From positions 1 through 64,000 of the forward strand of contig JBLNBZ010000063.1 in NCBI GenBank assembly GCA_050260355.1: DNA of 64,000 nucleotides, in the 5' to 3' direction. This document shows, piece after piece, positions 55,608 to 63,043 of the stretch (positions are counted from its first letter, which is position 1; every line of letters begins with the position of its first letter). The notes beneath the pieces were generated by a model, which was given only the letters and a program-made list of their open reading frames with translations, was not told where the DNA came from and ran no database searches. This stretch comes from CADEFX01 sp050260355. Its GTDB lineage: Bacteria; Pseudomonadota; Alphaproteobacteria; Rhizobiales; Hyphomicrobiaceae. The translations under genes were made by a program, and so were the position numbers.

Positions 55608-56543
55608 TCAGCGGGTGCTGAGCCGCTTCAGGCGCTCCTCGGCCTCGGGCGCGCCCAGCTCCTTGGCGCGCTCGTACCACTTGCGCGCCAGGTTGGCGTC
55701 CGGCTGCAGGCCCTTCACGCCGAGGCGGCCGAGCTCGATCGGGTCGTAGGAGGCCGCCAGCGCCAACGCACCCTCGTGCAGGCCGGCATCCACCGCACGC
55801 TGATAATAGAGCCTGGCAGCGGCAACATCGCCATCGCTCAGAAGCTCGTTACCCCTGGCGACAAAGCGCAGCGCGCGCTGCTGCTCCTCGGTACGGGCCG
55901 GCGCGGCCGGAGCGGTCTGCCTCGGCGTCGCGTTTTGCTGGCCGCCTCCCGGCAGGGCCGGCACGGACGGACCGATCGAGGCGACGCTCTTGCGCTCCTG
56001 AGCGGGCTGGCCGGGGGCGATTGTGGACGCGGACGCAATGACCAGCGTGGTCTTGGCTTCGGCCAGCACCGCGCCGTCGACCGTCACCAGGGCGATGACG
56101 ATCTCGCTCTTGCCGGACAAGCCGACAGGCACGCTCAGGCGCAGCGTCGGCAGCCCGACGAACGGGACCGCCCAGGCGCCCGGGGCGATCGAATGCCCCT
56201 CCGACAACGCGGTGGAGGGCGGCAGTCCGCGGATGCGGATGAAGCTGTTCTTGGGGACGCCGTCGCTCAGCGCCACCTGGATGGGGAAGGGGGTCTCGCT
56301 CGCCGGCTCGGCCAGGATCACCGTGCCGATGTTGATGGCCGTCGCCGTCTGAGTGCGCGACTGGATGTATTGCAGGATCCCCGAGCCGGGGGGGCGCGCG
56401 AGCAGGGAAGCGCCCATGGCGGGGCTCAGCAGCGAGCCGGCGCCGGCCCCGACCAGCGAGATCAATCCGACGCAAACGCCCCCGTGAGTGAAAAGCCTGA
56501 TCCGGTACCTTATTCGCGTGCGACTTAATCGAAGCTTTCGCAT
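55608..56543 (-). CDS. Envelope protein with Sel1 repeats, partner of TAXI receptor (copy A)
   Basis: A 311-residue exported protein. The N-terminus (1-45) is basic then hydrophobic, a signal or anchor. Residues 75-170 form a beta-rich domain with ILAEPASETPFPIQV, NSFIRIRGLPPS and SEGHSIAPGAWAVP. A proline-rich linker leads to Sel1-like helical repeats at 226-311 (AARLYYQRAVDAGLHEGAL, then KWYERAKELGAPEAEERL). The same plan recurs in the gene at 57782. It lies 54 bases after a TAXI receptor gene on the same strand. The function is unknown; Sel1 repeats bind proteins, so it could bring the receptor to a partner. Confidence 0.75.
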   Translation of the reverse strand: MRKLRLSRTRIRYRIRLFTHGGVCVGLISLVGAGAGSLLSPAMGASLLARPPGSGILQYIQSRTQTATAINIGTVILAEPASETPFPIQVALSDGVPKNSFIRIRGLPPSTALSEGHSIAPGAWAVPFVGLPTLRLSVPVGLSGKSEIVIALVTVDGAVLAEAKTTLVIASASTIAPGQPAQERKSVASIGPSVPALPGGGQQNATPRQTAPAAPARTEEQQRALRFVARGNELLSDGDVAAARLYYQRAVDAGLHEGALALAASYDPIELGRLGVKGLQPDANLARKWYERAKELGAPEAEERLKRLSTR

Positions 56544-56597
56544 GGGCTTCCCCCCCAGGAGATGTTGCGCCCGATTGCAATCCGCCCTTGATCGAAC

Positions 56598-57755
56598 TCA
56601 CTGCCTCGGCTGTTGCTTGGTCCACTCCAGGAACCTGCGGAACAGACGCTCCTGCTCGTCCACGTCGCCCGGCGCGGCACGCGCCGCCTGCGCGCGAGCA
56701 AGGTCGGGATCGATGCGCAGCGCCGACGTCGGTCCGGGTCGCGACGGATTGCGGTCGAGCCACTCCTGCGCGGCGGCGAACCGCTTCCAGCCCTTCACGG
56801 GTTGGGCCAGATTGGTCTCACGCCACTTGGCGTGGCGCGGCGGCTTGCGGAACTCCTCGAAGCGGTCGAAGAACGCCTCGGTCAGCTTGGCGACGCGGCG
56901 ATAACGATCGGTGTTGGCGGGCCAAGCGTAGCAGGCAAGGATGGCACCCACGGCGATGGTGTCGACGGTCTTTCCCGGCGGAATGAGGTTGGGATAGTCC
57001 TCGCTGGTGAGCTTGGCCGGGAAGTAGCCTGTCTCGAGCGCCTCGGTGTAGGGAACCGTAAGCAGCTTCAAATTCGGATCGGCGGGGAACTTGGCGAACG
57101 CCGCGGTGGGCTTGCCGCCAATGAGGATGGTGGCCGCGATCTCGCCGCTCTTCACCTTCAGGTAGCCGTCGGCCTGGCCCATGTTGACCTCCTCGGGCTT
57201 GATGCCCAAGGTCTCGAAGATCAGGCGGACGGAGAACTGCGTGCCGCTTCCGGCATCGCTGTAGTTGACCTTCTTGCCCTCCAGATCCTTGATGCTCTCG
57301 ATGCCGGGCCCGGCGAGGATGTGCAGCTCCTCGTTGTAGAGCTTGGCGATGTAATGCATCCGGTCATCGATGTTGCTGCCGAACTCGGGCGTCTTCTTGA
57401 GGTAGTTCATGATATCGGACTGGGTGATGCCGAGATCGACGCCGCGCAGGTGCAGAATGTCCTTCACATTCTGAAAGGCGCCCTTGCCGACGACGGGCAG
57501 CACGCGCAGCTCATCGCCATTGTCGAGCACCGCCGACATGTCATAGGCGAAGTAGAGGTAGGTGCCGTTCGGGTTGCCGGTGATAATCGTCACCGTGTTC
57601 TGGTTCAGCCGCTCGGTCAGCGACTGCTGCGGGGCCGATTTGGCCGCGGCCGGCCGGACCGGCTGCCCGCGCTTGGCCTCCTGTGCCAGCGCCGAGATCG
57701 GCGCCAGGCCGATCGCCAGTGCTATGAGGCACGCAGTACCGAAACCAGAACGCAT
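56598..57755 (-). CDS. TAXI-family TRAP solute receptor (copy A)
   Basis: A 385-residue periplasmic protein. A signal peptide ends at SALA-Q (residue 24). The TAXI pattern is seen in VTIITGNPNGTYLYFAYDMS (GTY at 64-66), VLPVVGKGAFQNVKDI and GITQSD (110-114), followed by the two-lobe domain with DLEGKKVNYSDAGSGTQFSV. The C-terminus has an unusual tail of about 40 residues, including LRIDPDLARAQAARAAPG and LEWTKQQPRQ. The ATG at 57755 has a GAAGGAGGC ribosome site. No TRAP permease lies beside it. It alternates with Sel1 proteins in a probable operon. Confidence 0.82.
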   Translation of the reverse strand: MRSGFGTACLIALAIGLAPISALAQEAKRGQPVRPAAAKSAPQQSLTERLNQNTVTIITGNPNGTYLYFAYDMSAVLDNGDELRVLPVVGKGAFQNVKDILHLRGVDLGITQSDIMNYLKKTPEFGSNIDDRMHYIAKLYNEELHILAGPGIESIKDLEGKKVNYSDAGSGTQFSVRLIFETLGIKPEEVNMGQADGYLKVKSGEIAATILIGGKPTAAFAKFPADPNLKLLTVPYTEALETGYFPAKLTSEDYPNLIPPGKTVDTIAVGAILACYAWPANTDRYRRVAKLTEAFFDRFEEFRKPPRHAKWRETNLAQPVKGWKRFAAAQEWLDRNPSRPGPTSALRIDPDLARAQAARAAPGDVDEQERLFRRFLEWTKQQPRQ

Positions 57756-57781
57756 TGAATTGCCTCCTTCATCGATCGCAA

Positions 57782-58705
57782 CTAGCGCGCACCCAGTCGC
57801 TTCAACTTCTCCTCGGCCTCGGCGGCGCCGAGCTGACGGGCTCGTTCGTACCATCGGCGGGCCAGCGCCGGGTCGGGCTGCACGCTCCTCGCGCCGAGGC
57901 GGTCGAGCTCCTCGGGGTCGTAGGTGGCTGCCAGAGCAAGCGCGGCGGGCGCGTCTCCGGCCTCCGCCGCCCGCTCGTAGAACAGCCTGGCGGAGGCGAT
58001 ATTGCCTTGACCGAGCTGGTCGTCGCCCTTGGACCTCAAGGCCGCAGCGCGCTTCTGCTCCTCGGTCTGCTGCGGCGGTGGTGTGGGAATGGTGTTGGAA
58101 AGCGGGTCGCGGGAGCGCTCAGTCGGCGGCGGCGAGGACGTCGGCCCCAGCGAGGCGACATTCTTTGACTCCGGCTCGTTCTCGGTGGGAGCGATCAGCG
58201 CTGCGGCCGCCACCACCAGCGCCGTCTTGGCCTCGGCGACGACGTTGCCGTCGACCGTGACGAGGGCGATCGTGACATCGGACTTGCCGGATTGTCCGAC
58301 CGGGACGGTGATCTTCAGATTGGGCAGCGAGATGATGGGGATGGCCCAGGCGCCCGGGGCAATCGAATGACCTTCCGTCAGGGCAGCAGCCGGCGGCAGC
58401 CCGCGGATGCGAATGAAGCTGTTGCGCGCAATCGCGTCGGGCGGCCCCACCTGGATCGGCAGTGGCGTCTCGGATGCAGGCTCGGCAAGGATGATCTTGC
58501 TGACGTTGAGAACGGGCCGGCTCTGCCCCTGCGCGAGAATGAAGGACGGCGGCCGCTCGAAGGTGCTTTCCAGCACCGACGGCAGGGGCGCGGCGGCGGC
58601 CATCTCCGCGAGAGATCCGGCGGCGGCGCAAGCTCCCGCGAGGGCGAGAACGGCACTAGCCGCCCTAAACCCAGCGCGTCGTGACCGGCAATGCCGGACG
58701 TGCAT
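57782..58705 (-). CDS. Envelope protein with Sel1 repeats, partner of TAXI receptor (copy B)
   Basis: A 307-residue exported protein built as copy A: hydrophobic N-terminus, beta-rich domain at 70-165 (ILAEPASETPLPIQV, NSFIRIRGLPPAA, TEGHSIAPGAWAIP), a linker of about 50 residues rich in T, P and E, and C-terminal Sel1 repeats (ASARLFYERAAEAGDAPAAL, RWYERARQLGAAEAEEKL). The two copies share nearly every motif in the N-domain, but their linkers are unrelated, indicating an older duplication. It sits 26 bases after the start of TAXI copy A's upstream neighbour and 35 bases after TAXI copy B. Confidence 0.75.
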   Translation of the reverse strand: MHVRHCRSRRAGFRAASAVLALAGACAAAGSLAEMAAAAPLPSVLESTFERPPSFILAQGQSRPVLNVSKIILAEPASETPLPIQVGPPDAIARNSFIRIRGLPPAAALTEGHSIAPGAWAIPIISLPNLKITVPVGQSGKSDVTIALVTVDGNVVAEAKTALVVAAAALIAPTENEPESKNVASLGPTSSPPPTERSRDPLSNTIPTPPPQQTEEQKRAAALRSKGDDQLGQGNIASARLFYERAAEAGDAPAALALAATYDPEELDRLGARSVQPDPALARRWYERARQLGAAEAEEKLKRLGAR

Positions 58706-58740
58706 CGTAGCCCCCAATTTCGTAGGCCGGTCCGCCCCGG

Positions 58741-59970
58741 CTACTGCTTCCCTTGCTGCCTGGTCCATTCCATGAACTGCTTGAACAGCCGCTCCTGCTC
58801 AGCAGCGTCGCTCGGCGCCTCCCTCGCCGCCTGGCTCCGAGCCAGTGCCGGATCGATGCGCAGGGCCCGTCCCGCGGCGGGCCGCTGGCTGCTCGAGGCC
58901 GTCACCTGATTGAGCTTGTCCTGCAGCGGCTGGAAACGCTTCCAGCCAGGCACGGTGGCTGCCAGGTTCACGTCCTTCCATTTCGGGTGGTAGCCGGGCT
59001 CGGTCTGCAGCTTCGGAAAGCGATCGTACAGATAGTCCACGAAGCGCTGCATGCGCCGGTAGCGATCGGTCTCGGCCGGCCAGTCGTAGACGGCGAGCAG
59101 CGCTGGCACCGCCACCGTCTCGATGCGCTGCCCTTCGGGAATGAGGGCCGGATAGTCCGCGTGCTCAAGATAGGCCGGCATGTAGTACTCGAGCTTGTCG
59201 GAGTACTCGATCGGCAGGAATTTGAAGCCCTCCGGGAACTTCCCCTTGAGGAAGGGAGCCAGCGGCTTCGACGAGATCCAGAAGGTGGCGGCGAACTTGT
59301 CGCCCTTCTTCATCTCCTCCATGGCGATGTTGTGCGGAATGAACTTGGCGTCGACCTTGATGCCGAGCCGCTCGAAGATGATCGGGCCGCTGTAGGCGGC
59401 GGCCGTCCCCTCCGTGTTGAAGTTGACCGGCTTGCCGGCCAGATCCTTCAGCGATTTGATCTCGGGACGCACGAAGACGTGCGCCTCCGATGGAAACAGG
59501 CTCAGAAGATAGTTGATCCGCTTGGAGATGCCGGCGATCTCCGGGTTCTTCTTGAAGTGCTCGAGCACGTCGCCATAGACGATGGCCGCGTCTACGCCGC
59601 GCAGGTAGAGCAGATCGAAGATGTTGTCGAAGGGCCCGCGCGTGACGATCGGCAGGACGCGCATGTTGTTGCCGTCGTCGAGAACGCGCGCAAGCTCGGC
59701 GGCAAACTGCAATGGCGCGCCCTCGGTGCGCCCGGCAGCAAGCCCCACGGTCCAGGAGTTGATGGCTTCCTTGCGCTGCTGCTCGGTGGGAGAGCGCTGA
59801 ATGGGCGGGCGCGGCGCGACCTTGGTCTTCTGCGCGATTTGAAACTCGCCGGGCCGCGGTGCGGGCTTGGGTTGCGCCACCTCGAGGAGCTGAGCGGATG
59901 CGCGCTGGGACGCGGCAACCGCAATCAGTGCTGCGAAAGCAATGAGCAAACGGCCGAAGCTCAAACGCAT
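58741..59970 (-). CDS. TAXI-family TRAP solute receptor, divergent (copy B)
   Basis: A 409-residue exported protein related to copy A. The signal peptide ends near ASA-Q (27). The glycine-rich GTY site of normal TAXI proteins is replaced by GLAAGRTEGAPLQFA (76-90), and the QSD region is VYGD (131-134), although the following RVLPIVTRGPFDNIFDLLYL aligns with the family. A proline-rich stretch (34-62) precedes the domain. The C-terminal tail matches copy A: LRIDPALARSQAAREAPS and EWTRQQGKQ. Ligand binding is therefore probably altered. ATG at 59970 starts MRLSFGRLL. Confidence 0.75.
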   Translation of the reverse strand: MRLSFGRLLIAFAALIAVAASQRASAQLLEVAQPKPAPRPGEFQIAQKTKVAPRPPIQRSPTEQQRKEAINSWTVGLAAGRTEGAPLQFAAELARVLDDGNNMRVLPIVTRGPFDNIFDLLYLRGVDAAIVYGDVLEHFKKNPEIAGISKRINYLLSLFPSEAHVFVRPEIKSLKDLAGKPVNFNTEGTAAAYSGPIIFERLGIKVDAKFIPHNIAMEEMKKGDKFAATFWISSKPLAPFLKGKFPEGFKFLPIEYSDKLEYYMPAYLEHADYPALIPEGQRIETVAVPALLAVYDWPAETDRYRRMQRFVDYLYDRFPKLQTEPGYHPKWKDVNLAATVPGWKRFQPLQDKLNQVTASSSQRPAAGRALRIDPALARSQAAREAPSDAAEQERLFKQFMEWTRQQGKQ

Positions 59971-60103
59971 AATCAACCTACTCCCGGCTCAACTGAGCGA
60001 CCTTCGCATGTCGGGCGCACGCTCTTGCTTGCACTCTTATGCCAGATGCGCGGACTCTCACCTTGCTCGCACAACATGAGATGTCCGCGCGCAACGCCGA
60101 ACC

Positions 60104-60643
60104 TCACGGACGGATGTAAGCGTAGCCTTTGCCCTGCAGCTCCATGAGGCGCACCACGCCCGACGGCATGAGCTTGGCCTCGCTGATCAACGTGATCGGC
60201 TTGTTCTCCTGCTTGCTCATATTCGCCTGCGTGTTGGCGCAGGCGATGAACGTGATGGCGGGCGTCTCGAGCGCCATCGCCGCGATGCGCTGCTTCACCG
60301 GGCTCGTGTCGTCGCGCAGCATGTGCAGGCCGGGACCGAACGTGACGATCTCGATGGCGACGTTCTCGCCCTTCTCGCGATAGTAATCGACCACGTTGCG
60401 CGCGTTGTTGAGCGCGAGGTTCATGGTCTGCGGGTTGTTCTCGTCGACCTGGATCGCCAGCTTATGGGTGGCCTTGGAGGATGCATTCCTGGCCGCATTG
60501 CTCTGCGCGGAAGCCTTTTGCGCAGCGGTCGCCTTGGATTTGGACGACGGGCTGTCCTGAGCCAGGGCTGCCGGGCTCAATGCTGCGAACGCCAGTACGG
60601 CCGCGGCCAGTCCGGTGGCGCTGATGGTGGCAAATGCTTTCAT
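60104..60643 (-). CDS. Exported DsrE-family protein
   Basis: A 179-residue periplasmic protein. A signal peptide (1-28, ending ALA-Q) and a lysine- and serine-rich linker precede a DsrE-like domain from residue 60: KLAIQVDENNPQTMNLALNN, GENVAIEIVTFGPGLHMLR, and a single cysteine, Cys135, in ITFIACANTQANM, the place where DsrE proteins carry sulfur. The ending VVRLMELQGKGYAYIRP is typical. Intracellular relatives relay persulfide; an exported form has no established role. It is the first gene in the presumed TAXI-Sel1 operon, divergent from thrS. Confidence 0.8.
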   Translation of the reverse strand: MKAFATISATGLAAAVLAFAALSPAALAQDSPSSKSKATAAQKASAQSNAARNASSKATHKLAIQVDENNPQTMNLALNNARNVVDYYREKGENVAIEIVTFGPGLHMLRDDTSPVKQRIAAMALETPAITFIACANTQANMSKQENKPITLISEAKLMPSGVVRLMELQGKGYAYIRP

Positions 60644-61062
60644 GATGCTTCAATGCTGCTCCAGTTGGCCGGCCCGCGAGAGCTGCCGGTCGTTGAAGAC
60701 GTCAACACACGAGCGCATAGCGCGGAACCCACACCCCCGAAACCACCCCTGCCGGGGTCGCCGACCGCGAGCGTCCCGTCCAGCGCATGACCGCCTTACC
60801 CCTCCGCGATGATTGCGATCGAGCGCTCTCCCCACGCGGCAACGCAACTGCCTCCTGCCGCTTTCATACATTCGGCCCGCATTGGAGACGGTTTTGTGGC
60901 TCGATCGCGGAAAGATCATGGCAATTTGCCTCGCAAGATCGCGTGGCGCCGGCCAGGGCCGGCATACGCGATAAGCTTGACATCCGGAAAGCGGGGCGGC
61001 ACAAGGCCTCGCCCCCAACATCCATCTTACCTGCGTGGTTTGCAGAGAGTGAGAGGAGCCAA
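60644..61062. promoter_or_regulatory. Noncoding divergent region between DsrE and thrS
   Basis: There is no gene in this stretch of 419 bases. It should hold promoters for both divergent units. A candidate -35 element TTGACA occurs at 60977-60982 toward thrS, without a clear -10 element. A small hairpin (GCCGGC at 60948-60953 with GCCGGC at 60958-60963) lies in the same region. I see no riboswitch or T-box pattern. Confidence 0.3.
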
Positions 61063-63033
61063 ATGTCTGAAATCACCCTGACATTTCCCGACGGCGCGCG
61101 CAAATCCTACCCTGAGGGCACAACCGGCCTGCAGGTCGCCGAGGGCATCTCGAAATCGCTGGCAAAGCGTGCGGTGGCAATGACGCTCAACGGCGTGCTT
61201 GCCGATCTCGCGGACCCCATCAAGGCCGATGCCAGCATCAAGTTCGTCTCCCGCACCGATCCCGAGGCGCTCGAGCTGATCCGCCACGACGCGGCCCACG
61301 TGCTGGCCGAGGCCGTGCAGGCCCTTTGGCCCGGCACACAGGTGACGATCGGCCCGGTGATCGAGAACGGCTTCTTTTACGACTTCGCCAAGGACGAGCC
61401 GTTCCATCCCGACGATCTGCCGAAGATCGAGAAGAAGATGCGCGAGATCATCGCGGCGAATGCGCCTTTCACGAAGGAGTATTGGAGCCGCGATCAGGCC
61501 AAGGCCTTCTTCAAGGAGAAGGGTGAGCTGTTCAAGGTGGAGCTGGTCGACGCCATCCCCGAGGGCGAGGATCTCAAGATCTATCGCCAGGGGAAATGGC
61601 TCGATCTCTGCCGCGGCCCGCACATGACCTCGACGGGCCAAGTCGGCAACGCCTTCAAGCTGACCAAGATCGCCGGCTCCTACTGGCGCGGAGACTCCAA
61701 TAACCCGCAGCTGCAGCGCATCTACGGCACGGCCTGGGCCAGCGACGCCGACTTGGCCGCCTACCTCAAGCAGATCGAGGAGGCCGAGAAGCGCGACCAT
61801 CGCAAGCTCGGCCGCGAGATGGACCTGTTTCACTTCCAGGAGGAGGGTCCGGGTGTCGTCTTCTGGCATCCGAAAGGATGGGAGCTGTTCCAGAACCTCG
61901 TCGCATATATGCGCCGGCGGCAGAACGCGGCCGGCTACCGCGAGGTGAACGCGCCGCAGATCCTCGACAAGTCGCTGTGGGAGACATCCGGCCATTGGGA
62001 CTGGTATCGCGAGAACATGTTCACGACCGTCACCGAGGACGAGCGTGAGTTCGCGATCAAGCCGATGAACTGCCCCGGCCACGTGCAGATCTACAAGCAC
62101 GGGCTCAGGTCCTACCGCGAGCTGCCTTACCGCATCAGCGAGTTCGGCTGCGTGCATCGCTACGAGCCGTCGGGCGCGCTGCACGGACTGATGCGCGTGC
62201 GCGGCTTCACGCAGGACGATGCGCACGTGTTCTGCACCGAGGCGCAGCTTGCCGACGAGTGCCTGAAGATCAACGACCTGATCCTGTCGATCTACCGCGA
62301 CTTCGGCTTCGACGAGGTGATCGTGAAGCTATCGACCAGACCGGAGAAGCGCGTCGGCTCGGATGCCGCGTGGGATCAGGCCGAAGCCGCCATGTCGGAC
62401 GTGTTGAAGCAGATCGCGCGCCAGTCGGGCAACAGGATCAAGACCTCGGTCAATCCCGGCGAGGGCGCATTCTACGGGCCGAAGTTCGAGTACGTCCTGC
62501 GGGACGCGATCGGCCGCGACTGGCAGTGCGGGACGACGCAGGTCGACTTCAATCTGCCGGAGCGGTTCGGCGCGTTCTACATCGATGCGGACGGCGAGAA
62601 GAAGATGCCGGTCATGATCCACCGCGCCATCCTCGGCTCGATGGAGCGGTTCATCGGCATCCTGATCGAGAGCACGGCGGGCCATCTGCCGCTGTGGCTG
62701 GCGCCGGTGCAGGCGCTCGTGGCGACGATCGTGTCGGATGCCGACGAGTATGCCGGCAAGGTGGCAGCCGAGCTGCAGGCCGCAGGGCTCAGGGTGGAAA
62801 GCGATCTCAGGAACGAGAAGATCAACTACAAGGTGCGCGAGCACTCGAACAAGAAGGTGCCGGTGATGCTCGTGGTCGGCAAGCGCGAGGCGGAGGAGCG
62901 CAAGGTCTCCGTGCGCCGGCTCGGCAGCCAGCAGAGCGAGGTCATGGGGCTCGACGACGCGGTGCGGATGCTGCGCGAGGAAGCGGTGCCGCCGGATCTG
63001 AAGCGGGCGACGCGGCCGGCCGCCGCGGCTTGA
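61063..63033 (+). CDS. thrS: Threonine--tRNA ligase
   Basis: A 656-residue class II synthetase that charges tRNA-Thr. The TGS domain (residues 1-62, TLTFPDGARKSYPEGTTG) is followed by the editing domain with HDAAHVLAEAVQALWPGTQ, then the catalytic core with AIKPMNCPGHVQIYKHGLRS (zinc cysteine), GLMRVRGFTQDDAHVF and GPKFEYVLRDAIGRDWQCGT, and the anticodon-binding C-terminus with KVAAELQAAGLRVESDLRNE. The ATG at 61063 has an AGAGGAG ribosome site. An MFS transporter gene follows after 10 bases. Confidence 0.97.
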   Translation: MSEITLTFPDGARKSYPEGTTGLQVAEGISKSLAKRAVAMTLNGVLADLADPIKADASIKFVSRTDPEALELIRHDAAHVLAEAVQALWPGTQVTIGPVIENGFFYDFAKDEPFHPDDLPKIEKKMREIIAANAPFTKEYWSRDQAKAFFKEKGELFKVELVDAIPEGEDLKIYRQGKWLDLCRGPHMTSTGQVGNAFKLTKIAGSYWRGDSNNPQLQRIYGTAWASDADLAAYLKQIEEAEKRDHRKLGREMDLFHFQEEGPGVVFWHPKGWELFQNLVAYMRRRQNAAGYREVNAPQILDKSLWETSGHWDWYRENMFTTVTEDEREFAIKPMNCPGHVQIYKHGLRSYRELPYRISEFGCVHRYEPSGALHGLMRVRGFTQDDAHVFCTEAQLADECLKINDLILSIYRDFGFDEVIVKLSTRPEKRVGSDAAWDQAEAAMSDVLKQIARQSGNRIKTSVNPGEGAFYGPKFEYVLRDAIGRDWQCGTTQVDFNLPERFGAFYIDADGEKKMPVMIHRAILGSMERFIGILIESTAGHLPLWLAPVQALVATIVSDADEYAGKVAAELQAAGLRVESDLRNEKINYKVREHSNKKVPVMLVVGKREAEERKVSVRRLGSQQSEVMGLDDAVRMLREEAVPPDLKRATRPAAAA

Positions 63034-63043
63034 GGCGCAGGGC

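Noticed and set aside
60644..61062. T-box or riboswitch in the thrS leader
   Set aside because: No T-box core motif or ordered stem set is visible, and T-boxes are not expected in alphaproteobacteria.
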